From positions 1 to 33,153 of the forward strand of contig JAJYXE010000021.1 in the NCBI GenBank assembly GCA_021791145.1: a stretch of 33,153 nt of DNA. Direction: 5' to 3'. Under the pieces are notes generated by a model that worked only from the letters and a program-made list of their open reading frames with translations, was not told the DNA's origin and searched no databases. The translations under genes were made by a program, and so were the position numbers. How positions within the stretch are numbered: position 1 is the stretch's first letter; each line of letters begins with the position of its first letter. This document shows positions 1 to 5,562 of the stretch, piece by piece. The DNA comes from Actinomycetes bacterium (GTDB lineage: Bacteria > Actinomycetota > Acidimicrobiia > Acidimicrobiales > RAAP-2).

Positions 1-81
1 GTGGCGTTCGTTGTGGGCGAGCTGGAGGTAGCTGACGACCGAGCCGTCGGCGTTGCGGCGCTTCGTCTCCCGCAGGTACAC
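1..81 (-). CDS. IS1634-type transposase, N-terminal fragment (cut by window edge)
   Basis: The first 27 codons of a minus-strand gene are visible, from a GTG at 81 to the window edge. The peptide runs VYLRETKRRNADGS, then VVSYLQLAHNERH. From memory this is the typical opening of IS1634-family DDE transposases, which begin with a short strand, an Arg/Lys-rich NADGS stretch and a YLQLAHN motif. The rest of the element lies outside the window, so neither its integrity nor its inverted repeats can be judged. The frame stays open upstream of the GTG, so the exact start is uncertain. The family call rests on this short segment only. Confidence 0.6.
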   Translation of the reverse strand, partial: MYLRETKRRNADGSVVSYLQLAHNERH

Positions 82-344
82 GCCTACGAACTCTAGTCGA
101 CACTCCAGGTAGATTGACGGATTTAGCAGGTCCCCATGTGCCTACGCCTTTTCGGGCCCCGGCCACCTTCCAGCGTTCCTGCCTGGCACTTTGCTCGGCC
201 GCGGGACCTCAAATGCCTACGAGCTCCGGAAGTCCGGTCAGCGACGCTGGCCGAATGTCGCCGGCGCCCTCGCCACCTGTACCGGGATGACGGGGAACGC
301 TCCGGGCCGTGGCGGGGGAGCGATCGCCGGGTGTGCTCGCAGGC
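82..344. other. Non-coding stretch between the transposase start and the peptidase gene
   Basis: About 260 bases with no convincing gene; the open frames here look like composition-driven shadows. The first part is less GC-rich than the rest (around 90-130) and probably holds the IS upstream region and possibly its end. No inverted repeat or target duplication could be assigned without the other end of the element. Confidence 0.4.
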
Positions 345-1082
345 CTATGTTGCGCCGGGCAGCAGCCGGGGCTCCAGGCGCTCTTCGACGACCCGCTCAC
401 CTGTGCGGCGGAGGGCATAGGCGCCTTTGCCCTTCAACTCGCTGACCGCCCCCTCGAGCTCGGTCCCGCGGTAGAGGAGGCCCACCCCGTCGTCGGTCGC
501 GTAGCCATCGGGCAGGGTGCCCGCGGCGATCAGGCGGTGCAACAGGGGGCGCCGCTGCTCCTCGGAGTCGTAGTGCACGCCGTTGGAGTATGGGAGGAAG
601 CCCAGTCCGTTCGTCACCGGGCGGAGCTCTGGGCCGAACGAGTCGGTCGTGCCGCCGACGTGCCAGCAGAGCGAACCGGCCGAGACGCCCGCGAGGACGA
701 CGCCGGACTCCCATGCGCTGCGCATCACCGCGGGGATGCCGTGGATCTCCCAGACGGCCAGCAGGTTGGCCACGCTGCCACCGCCCACCCAGACCACGTC
801 CTGGTCGAGCACGAGGCCGGCGACGTCGTCCACGGGGGGCATCGTGAACAGGTTGAGATGCACGACGTCGATGCCAGCCGCGCTGCCCGCCTCCTCCACC
901 ATGGCGTTGAACCACCGCTGGTCGCCCATCGCGGTGCCGACGTGGCACAGTCTCGGGCGCCTCCCCGAGACGCCGGAGAGCTCGACCGCGTGCAGGACCA
1001 GCGGCCCGAAGGCGAGATCGGTCCTGCGGCCTCTCTTGAACCCGCCAGAGGTCGCGAGGATCGTCGGCGCGGCGGCGGGCAT
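345..1082 (-). CDS. Peptidase E-like (S51 family) serine hydrolase
   Basis: A 245-residue protein of the S51 family (alpha-aspartyl dipeptidase PepE and cyanophycinase relatives), which use a serine nucleophile in a GxSAG elbow. The motif AGVSAGSLCWH is at residues 131-141, making Ser134 the likely nucleophile. His170, in SNGVHYDSEEQRR, is a plausible catalytic histidine. A glycine-rich segment (VWVGGGSVANLL, near 98-108) precedes the nucleophile as usual in this family. The length fits the single-domain family. The start is fixed by a TAACTT box six bases upstream of the ATG, suggesting a leaderless transcript. It is divergent from the ComB-like gene. Substrate is not decidable: Asp-X dipeptidase or another small-peptide hydrolase are both possible. 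Confidence 0.85.
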   Translation of the reverse strand: MPAAAPTILATSGGFKRGRRTDLAFGPLVLHAVELSGVSGRRPRLCHVGTAMGDQRWFNAMVEEAGSAAGIDVVHLNLFTMPPVDDVAGLVLDQDVVWVGGGSVANLLAVWEIHGIPAVMRSAWESGVVLAGVSAGSLCWHVGGTTDSFGPELRPVTNGLGFLPYSNGVHYDSEEQRRPLLHRLIAAGTLPDGYATDDGVGLLYRGTELEGAVSELKGKGAYALRRTGERVVEERLEPRLLPGAT

Positions 1083-1088
1083 CGGGTC

Positions 1089-1094
1089 AAGTTA
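1089..1094 (-). promoter_or_regulatory. -10 box for the peptidase E-like gene (leaderless layout)
   Basis: On the minus strand TAACTT is followed by six bases and then the ATG at 1082. A TANNNT box this close to a start codon is the usual signature of leaderless transcription in actinobacteria. No clear -35 box was seen. Confidence 0.55.
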
Positions 1095-1119
1095 GCGCGC
1101 CGCTCCCCGACGTGAGCCG

Positions 1120-1125
1120 TAGCAT
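1120..1125 (+). promoter_or_regulatory. Candidate -10 box for the small ORF / ComB-like gene
   Basis: TAGCAT on the plus strand would start transcription near 1132. It is followed by AAGGGAG at 1138-1144, five bases before a GTG at 1150. It lies back to back with the peptidase promoter. Confidence 0.4.
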
Positions 1126-1149
1126 CGTGCCTCGAGGAAGGGAGTCCAA

Positions 1150-1251
1150 GTGGCAACGCAGCCATCGAGCCCGTCAGAGGGGTGCCGGCGTGGCGGGGCT
1201 CTCCTCAGGTGGGCCTGCCATGCCGGTCTCGTAGGCGTGCTCCGGTGGTAG
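1150..1251 (+). CDS. Possible 33-aa leader peptide overlapping the ComB-like start
   Basis: A GTG at 1150 has a good Shine-Dalgarno sequence (AAGGGAG, spacing 5) just downstream of a TAGCAT box. It opens a 33-codon frame ending at TAG 1249-1251. The GTG chosen for the ComB-like protein (1245) lies just before this stop in another frame, so terminating ribosomes could re-initiate there. The peptide (VATQPSSPSEGCRRGGALL, then RWACHAGLVGVLRW) is not recognised. It may be a leader peptide, a small protein, or chance; only its start signals support it. Confidence 0.3.
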   Translation: MATQPSSPSEGCRRGGALLRWACHAGLVGVLRW

Positions 1252-2009
1252 ACGAGGTGCTCGTCGGGCCGCTCCGCCAGCAGGGGAGCGGCGTCCGGTT
1301 CGACTGGGGATCCGAGGCGGCGACCCTGCTCGGCGGAGATGCCGGTGCGGTGGTGGTCGTCGACGTGCTCTCCTTCACGACGTCGGTGAGCATCGCCACC
1401 GGGCGTGGCACTGAGGTCGTCCCGTTCCCGATGGACGCAGAAGGCGCAGCCGAGCTTGCAGCTCGCCTCGGCGCCACGCTCGCGGTCCGCCGCCGCGAGC
1501 AGTCCCCCGAGCATCCCTGGTCACTGTCTCCTGCAGCGCTGCTCGCTGCCCCGCCGCCGCCACGCCTCGTCCTCCCTTCACCCAATGGCTCGGCCATCGC
1601 GGCCTCGCTCGGCGGGCCCGCGGTGCTCGCGGGCTGCCTTCGCAACCTGAGTGCCACGGTCGGATGGCTGCGCGCTCACGGGTACGGTGCCGTGGACCGT
1701 CCGGTGCTCCTCGTCGCCGCCGGCGAGCGGTGGCCGGACGGCTCGCTCCGTCCTGCGCTCGAAGACCAGCTCGGCGCGGGGGCCGTCGCCGGCGCGCTGG
1801 AGAGAGCCGGCTGCAAGCTCTCCGTGGAAGCGCAGATCGTCGCCGGGGCGTTCGCCTCGGCGACGGACCTCCTTGCGGCGATCGAGGGATGCGCGTCAGG
1901 GCGCGAGCTCGCCGCCATGGGCTTTCCCGACGAGGCCCGCCATGCGGCCGCGCTCGACGCGGACGCCCACGCGTCGGTCATGGAGCAAGGAGCGTTCGTC
2001 AGCGCCTGA
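1245..2009 (+). CDS. ComB-like 2-phosphosulfolactate phosphatase family protein
   Basis: A 254-residue member of the Mg-dependent ComB family. The founder hydrolyses 2-phosphosulfolactate in archaeal coenzyme M synthesis; many bacterial members, including actinobacterial ones, have no proven role. Diagnostic segments are VVVVDVLSFTTSVSIATGRG, the loop SPNGSAIAASLGG, CLRNLSATVGWL, and near the middle AAGERWPDGSLRPALEDQLG. The GTG at 1245 gives the length and N-terminus usual for actinobacterial homologues. A GTG at 1182 in the same frame is an alternative but adds a poorly conserved Arg-rich stretch. No other sulfolactate genes are nearby, so the natural substrate is open. The stop codon lies inside the first copy of a 10-bp tandem repeat. 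Confidence 0.8.
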   Translation: MVDEVLVGPLRQQGSGVRFDWGSEAATLLGGDAGAVVVVDVLSFTTSVSIATGRGTEVVPFPMDAEGAAELAARLGATLAVRRREQSPEHPWSLSPAALLAAPPPPRLVLPSPNGSAIAASLGGPAVLAGCLRNLSATVGWLRAHGYGAVDRPVLLVAAGERWPDGSLRPALEDQLGAGAVAGALERAGCKLSVEAQIVAGAFASATDLLAAIEGCASGRELAAMGFPDEARHAAALDADAHASVMEQGAFVSA

Positions 2010-2035
2010 GCGCCCCTGAGCGCCCCTGAGCGCCC
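2006..2035 (+). repeat. 10-bp tandem repeat, three copies, over the ComB-like stop codon
   Basis: CTGAGCGCCC is present three times without mismatch. The first copy supplies the TGA stop. The remaining gap to the convergent DegV gene (to 2117) shows only short GC-rich inverted repeats, for example GCCCGCTGGGC near 2053, and no T-rich terminator. Confidence 0.8.
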
Positions 2036-2117
2036 GCGCCGAGGCCGCTGAGCCCGCTGGGCGCGCGACGAGCCCGTCCGGCCCCCGGCGTCCTTGCAGG
2101 ACGCACCCATTGCCGGT

Positions 2118-3125
2118 TCACCCAGTCTCGCCGCCCGCCACGTGCTGGCCCGTTGGCACGAGCTCCTCGCGCGGTTCCCACCACCAGGCGAGGCCTGCGA
2201 GCCCCGGACCGGTGTGCGCGACCATGACCGAGCTGAACGGGGCTGCGTAGATCTCTCCTCGCGGCGCGAGATGCTGCACAGCGTCCATGAGCGCCTCTGC
2301 CGCGGCGGGTGCCTCCGCGTCGAGGACCGCGGCGTGCAGGCGCGCCCCGCCAGGGTCGTCGGCGCCGCATGCAGCGACGATCCTGGCCACTGCGCTGTCC
2401 GCGTTGCGTGCGGGCATGCGGACACGTGCTCGGCCAAAGGAGAATTCGAAGATGGCGCGCATGCCCACCGACCGCCCCGCGAGCGTGACGACCTTCGGGA
2501 CGCGGCCGCTCGTCGCGAGGTGGTCGAGGCGGTCCAAGGACGCGAGCAGGTGCACGCGGCGGATGACGCGTTGCGCGGCGGCCGCCACGTCGTCGAGCCC
2601 GGCACCCGCTCGCGCAGCGCGGGCCGCAGCCATCACGACGAGGCCCTGTCCGCCGGCGGCCGTCTGGGTGTCGACGACGGCGGCACGTCGCTTCTCGAGG
2701 TAGCCGGCTGCGATCTTCGCGGACTCGTAGGACGCGCTCATGCCCCGGGCCACGGTCAGCACGACGACGTGGCGGTCTCGGAGCTCTCCGAGCGCCCCGA
2801 GATAGTCGCCCGGGCTCGGCGCGGAGGTGGTCACGGGGCCTCGTGCGGCGCCGTCGAGAATGTCGGCCGGCGAGAGCTCGTGGTCTCGGCGGACCTCGTC
2901 GCCGAGCACGACCGCCATCGGGACGATCCGGATGCCGAGGTGGTCCCGCACCGCGTCGGGCAGCGAGGCCGCGCCGTCGGTGACCACCGCGACGGTGTCG
3001 TCGGAGGTCGCGTGCCGACCCGAGGACGGCTGCCAACTTGAGGACAGCTGCCGACCCGGGGACGGCTGCCGTCCCGAGGACGGCTGCCGACGCGCAGGCG
3101 GATGCAGACCGGAGCTGGCGCTCAT
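2118..3125 (-). CDS. DegV family fatty-acid-binding protein
   Basis: A 335-residue DegV-fold protein. Members bind a single fatty acid between two alpha/beta domains; FakB-type members present it to fatty acid kinase FakA for phosphorylation. Family landmarks in order: VVTDGAASLPDAV (after the N-terminal repeats), TTSAPSPGDYLGAL, MSASYESAKIAAGYLE, VVDTQTAAGGQGL, and LLASLDRLDHLATSGRVPK. The first 40 or so residues are an unusual low-complexity stretch built from six-residue units like RQPSSG, encoded by 18-bp repeats. The ATG overlaps the plsY stop by four bases, so translation is probably coupled. Pairing with an acyltransferase suggests a role in supplying acyl groups for phospholipid synthesis. 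No fakA is present in the window. Confidence 0.88.
   Translation of the reverse strand: MSASSGLHPPARRQPSSGRQPSPGRQLSSSWQPSSGRHATSDDTVAVVTDGAASLPDAVRDHLGIRIVPMAVVLGDEVRRDHELSPADILDGAARGPVTTSAPSPGDYLGALGELRDRHVVVLTVARGMSASYESAKIAAGYLEKRRAAVVDTQTAAGGQGLVVMAAARAARAGAGLDDVAAAAQRVIRRVHLLASLDRLDHLATSGRVPKVVTLAGRSVGMRAIFEFSFGRARVRMPARNADSAVARIVAACGADDPGGARLHAAVLDAEAPAAAEALMDAVQHLAPRGEIYAAPFSSVMVAHTGPGLAGLAWWWEPREELVPTGQHVAGGETG
3012..3101 (-). repeat. 18-bp tandem repeats in the DegV N-terminus
   Basis: Five degenerate 18-bp units (3012-3029, 3030-3047, 3048-3065, 3066-3083, 3084-3101) encode a repeated RQPSSG-like hexapeptide. The unit length keeps the frame. Confidence 0.8.
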
Positions 3126-3859
3126 GCCTCCTCCGCGAGCGGGGGATCCCGGTCGAACACGAGGCGAGAGCGTGCACGTGCCCCGAGGGAGGGGACCGTG
3201 CGCTGCGCACGAGGAGCTATGTCTTGGGGCAGGCGCAGCGGGGCATTGCCCAGCACGCGCTTTGCGAGCATCGGGACGCAGATGCACAGGCCGAGAGCGA
3301 CGCCCGGCCCGGCGCGGCTCGCACCGAGCACGGCGGGAAGGCTCACGATCGCAACTGCCGTCACGGCCCCGCTCTGGCGCACGATGCGGCCCACGGCCAT
3401 GCCTGCGGCGAGCACGGCGGCGCCTTCGGGAGCGAGCACGAGGGTCGAGCCGAGAGCCGGGGAAAGTCCCCGTCCGCCCCGCCATCTGAGCCACGGAGAC
3501 CAGTCGTGACCGGCGATCGCTGCGCCTGCAGCGAGCGCGCCCAGGCAGCTGTCGCCTCGCGTCGGGCCGCCGCGCGCCGGCCCGCCGTCCGTCACCCTCG
3601 GCCTCCAGTGTCTGAGGACCATGCCAGCGAGGAGCGGGCCGACGGCGCCTTTGGCCACGTCGAGCGCCCCCGCCATCGCAAGCGGTCCGAACCCCGCGAC
3701 CTCGTAGAGGCCCGTGCCAGAGACCGTGCCGGTGCCCACCCGGCGGAGGTCTTGGCCGGCGAACCAGCGTGCCGCGAGCTGGGAGAACGGAACCGAACCG
3801 GCGACGTAGGCGCCGGCCACGACCGCAGCGGGCGCAACGAGATGTCGCACCCGGCGCAT
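3122..3859 (-). CDS. plsY: Glycerol-3-phosphate acyltransferase PlsY family protein
   Basis: A 245-residue integral membrane protein resembling PlsY, which transfers the acyl group of acyl-phosphate to glycerol-3-phosphate, the first step of phospholipid synthesis. Visible motifs: GSVPFSQLAARWFAG with following DLRRVGTGTVSGTGLY (motif 1), DVAKGAVGPLLAG, and GHDWSPWLRWRGGRGLSPALG (motif 2). Several hydrophobic segments alternate with these loops. The canonical GSGNxGxxN of motif 1 reads GTGTVSGTGLY here, so substrate binding may deviate; this could be a second, divergent PlsY paralogue. The ATG at 3859 is preferred; upstream in-frame codons add an Arg-rich stretch. It is followed directly by the coupled degV gene. 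Confidence 0.8.
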   Translation of the reverse strand: MRRVRHLVAPAAVVAGAYVAGSVPFSQLAARWFAGQDLRRVGTGTVSGTGLYEVAGFGPLAMAGALDVAKGAVGPLLAGMVLRHWRPRVTDGGPARGGPTRGDSCLGALAAGAAIAGHDWSPWLRWRGGRGLSPALGSTLVLAPEGAAVLAAGMAVGRIVRQSGAVTAVAIVSLPAVLGASRAGPGVALGLCICVPMLAKRVLGNAPLRLPQDIAPRAQRTVPSLGARARSRLVFDRDPPLAEEA

Positions 3860-4085
3860 CGCCGCGCGGCCGGACGAGCCCTGCACCGGCGCGGTGAGCG
3901 TCGAGGCATGTCGGGCATGGAGGCACCCGCGAGCAGCCACACGGCCCGAGGGGGCAGCCATCGGGCCTTCGGGGCCAGGGAGCTTCGGCCCGGCGGCAAG
4001 ACGCCTTCGAGTCGGGCGCACCCGTGGTCCTGCGTGCGTCAGCGAGGACGGGCTGGCTCGTCGCCTCCGGACATCGGGCCGGCGG
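3860..4085. other. Gap between the acidic-protein gene and plsY
   Basis: About 225 bases. The plsY frame is open back through much of this region but the translation is low-complexity and Arg-rich. No promoter box or hairpin stands out. It may be a transcribed spacer behind the acidic-protein gene. Confidence 0.35.
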
Positions 4086-4310
4086 TCAGCCGCTGGTCGA
4101 TGTGGCGGCCCAGTCGTCGTCGGCCACGGGCTCCGTGCGCTCCGCGTCGATCCCGATCTCCGTGCCGTCTTCGACGAGCGGCTGCTCCTGCTCGAGCACG
4201 TCCGCGTCGGGGGCGTCCGGCGGGATCGGGTGCAAGTCACGCTCGTCTCGGGCCGGAGGCATCTCCTGCTCGAGACGGTCCGCTTCGTTGACCTCGTCGG
4301 CGGTGGGCAC
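4086..4310 (-). CDS. Small acidic protein with duplicated EAD-x-LEQE motif
   Basis: A 74-residue, strongly acidic protein without membrane segments. It contains the motif twice, EADRLEQE near residues 9-16 and DADVLEQEQ near 35-43, then a D/E-rich tail ending ADDDWAATSTSG. From memory similar short proteins with LEQ motifs are common in actinobacteria and have no assigned function. The GTG at 4310 follows a TAGTCT box by six bases, so the transcript is probably leaderless; this fixes the start. It is divergent from the MDR oxidoreductase across a 17-bp tandem repeat. Confidence 0.7.
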   Translation of the reverse strand: MPTADEVNEADRLEQEMPPARDERDLHPIPPDAPDADVLEQEQPLVEDGTEIGIDAERTEPVADDDWAATSTSG

Positions 4311-4316
4311 GTTGCG

Positions 4317-4322
4317 AGACTA
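4317..4322 (-). promoter_or_regulatory. -10 box of the acidic-protein gene (leaderless layout)
   Basis: TAGTCT on the minus strand, six bases before the GTG at 4310. The upstream side runs straight into the 17-bp repeats. Confidence 0.5.
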
Positions 4323-4330
4323 CCCACCGA

Positions 4331-4382
4331 CCAGCGCCACGTGCCGGCCAGCGCCACGTGCCGGCCAGCGCCACGTCCCTGG
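4331..4382. repeat. 17-bp tandem repeats filling a divergent promoter
   Basis: CCAGCGCCACGTGCCGG occurs at 4331-4347 and 4348-4364, with a third imperfect copy at 4365-4382. Each full copy contains the palindrome CACGTG. The array lies exactly between the two divergent -10 boxes (4317-4322 and 4388-4393), where -35 regions and operators are expected. It may be a regulator-binding array or a neutral duplication. Confidence 0.75.
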
Positions 4383-4387
4383 CCTCG

Positions 4388-4393
4388 TAGCAT
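4388..4393 (+). promoter_or_regulatory. -10 box of the MDR oxidoreductase gene (leaderless layout)
   Basis: TAGCAT is followed by seven bases and the ATG at 4401. This favours 4401 over the in-frame ATG at 4392, which overlaps the box itself. Confidence 0.5.
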
Positions 4394-4400
4394 GCGCCAG

Positions 4401-5378
4401 ATGACGAGCGATCTCGACACCAAGGTTTCGCGGCGGACCGTCCGTGCCGCTCGGCTCGTGGGCCACGGCTTGCCGCTCGAGGTGCGCACGGTCCAGCTCC
4501 CCGAGCCCGGACCGGGCGAGCTCGTGGTCGAGATGGCCCTTGCAGGGGTGAACCCGGTGGACCGCTACGGGGCGACCGGCGCCGTCGCAGCCGATGCCCC
4601 CCTCCCGCGCACCTTGGGCGTGGAGGGCGTGGGACGGGTCGACGGACGATGGGTGGTGCTGCACGATCACGGGCTCGGCACCACGCGTGACGGGCTGTGG
4701 GCCGAGGCAGCCGTGGTTCCCCGGGCAGCGTGCATCGATCTCCCCGATGGCGTGGCGCCGCAGTCCGCGGCCGCGCTGGGCGTCGCAGGCGCGACCGCGT
4801 TCCGTACGGTCAACGAGCTTGGCCGCGTGTCCGCCGACGACCGTGTGCTCGTGCTCGGCGCGAGCGGCGGCGTCGGGAGCATGATCGTGTCCCTCGTGCA
4901 CGGGATCGGCGCACGGGTCTGGGGCCAGACGGGGCACGGGCAGAAGGCGGGTGACATCGAGTCCTGCGGCGCAGATCGAGTCGTCGTGGCCGGTGCGGGG
5001 GATCTCGTCTCCGCGTGCGCCGAGCTGCGGCCCACCGTGGTGTTCGACGCGCTCGGTGACGGGTTCACCGGCGCTGCAGTCGAGGTGCTCGAGCCGCGCG
5101 GCCGGCTCGTCGTCTACGGGACCAGCGCGGACGGGGAGGGGCGCGTCCCGCTCCGGGCGCTGTACCGCAAAGGCCTCTCGGTGTTGGGCTACGGGGGCCT
5201 CATCGAACCGGCCGACGCTATCCGCCGGGGCATCGAGGGGGCGCTGGCCGCGATCCGCGAGGGGCGGATGTCCGTGAAGGTCGACGAGGTGCTGCCACTC
5301 GACGAGGTCAACGAGGCGTTCCGCCGGCTCGAGCATCAGGAAGTCTCTGGAAAGCTCCTTCTCGCGCTCGGGGGATAG
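4401..5378 (+). CDS. Medium-chain dehydrogenase/reductase, quinone oxidoreductase type
   Basis: A 325-residue zinc-free MDR protein resembling NADPH:quinone oxidoreductases. The GroES-like N-terminal domain has PEPGPGELVVEMALAGVNPVDRYG and LGVEGVGRVDGRWVV. The Rossmann domain has VLVLGASGGVGSMIVSL, the AxGGVG-type NADPH-binding loop, and later VVFDALGDGFTGAAVEVL and GRLVVYGTSA. The Cys ligands of zinc alcohol dehydrogenases are absent. The C-terminal LDEVNEAFRRLEHQEVSGKL is typical of the family. The natural substrate cannot be told from sequence. The stop codon lies inside a 30-bp direct repeat ahead of the glucan operon. Confidence 0.85.
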   Translation: MTSDLDTKVSRRTVRAARLVGHGLPLEVRTVQLPEPGPGELVVEMALAGVNPVDRYGATGAVAADAPLPRTLGVEGVGRVDGRWVVLHDHGLGTTRDGLWAEAAVVPRAACIDLPDGVAPQSAAALGVAGATAFRTVNELGRVSADDRVLVLGASGGVGSMIVSLVHGIGARVWGQTGHGQKAGDIESCGADRVVVAGAGDLVSACAELRPTVVFDALGDGFTGAAVEVLEPRGRLVVYGTSADGEGRVPLRALYRKGLSVLGYGGLIEPADAIRRGIEGALAAIREGRMSVKVDEVLPLDEVNEAFRRLEHQEVSGKLLLALGG

Positions 5379-5444
5379 CCGCCCGGCGCTCGGGCCCTGG
5401 CCGCCCAGCGGCCGGGGGATAGCCGCCCGGCGCTCGGGCCCTGG
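5371..5444 (+). repeat. 30-bp direct repeat with hairpins between the MDR gene and the glucan operon
   Basis: An identical 30-bp block lies at 5371-5400 and 5415-5444. Each copy holds the inverted repeat GCCCG-GCGCT-CGGGC. The first copy overlaps the MDR stop codon (5376-5378). Two hairpins in a row could weaken read-through, but there is no T-run. Confidence 0.75.
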
Positions 5445-5452
5445 TGGGCGCG

Positions 5453-5476
5453 TAACCTGGCACGCGGACCGGTCCG
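5453..5476 (+). promoter_or_regulatory. Promoter of the aidB-glgE operon with palindrome at the start site
   Basis: TAACCT at 5453-5458 matches the TANNNT -10 pattern seen elsewhere here. Transcription would start near 5465, exactly where the perfect 12-bp palindrome CGGACCGGTCCG begins (5465-5476). The palindrome could be an operator or a 5'-end hairpin. No clear -35 box is visible. Confidence 0.5.
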
Positions 5477-5562
5477 GACGAAGCACGGACGCGGCGTCCC
5501 GAGCGACGCGGTGCGCACACGAGGTGCGGACACGAGCACAGGAGGTGCGGACAGGAGGTGAG
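5465..5562 (+). promoter_or_regulatory. GGA-rich leader of the glucan operon, candidate CsrA target
   Basis: Unlike many genes here, the first gene of this operon has a leader of about 98 bases. It carries seven GGA triplets (5466, 5476, 5487, 5528, 5541, 5549, 5554). Two are in identical ACAGGAGG boxes at 5538-5545 and 5551-5558, the second serving as Shine-Dalgarno. ACAGGA resembles the core of known CsrA targets. The element GAGGTGCGGAC is duplicated at 5521 and 5542. CsrA binding is inferred from this pattern and from the csrA-like gene at the operon's other end. Confidence 0.4.

Noticed and set aside
2118..3926. A single 602-residue protein joining the region upstream of DegV to DegV
   Set aside because: The upstream part is out of frame with plsY and low-complexity; DegV begins at the ATG overlapping the plsY stop.
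3860..4489. N-terminal extension of PlsY up to 455 residues
   Set aside because: The extension is Arg/Ser-rich without membrane helices and runs through another gene and the divergent promoter region.
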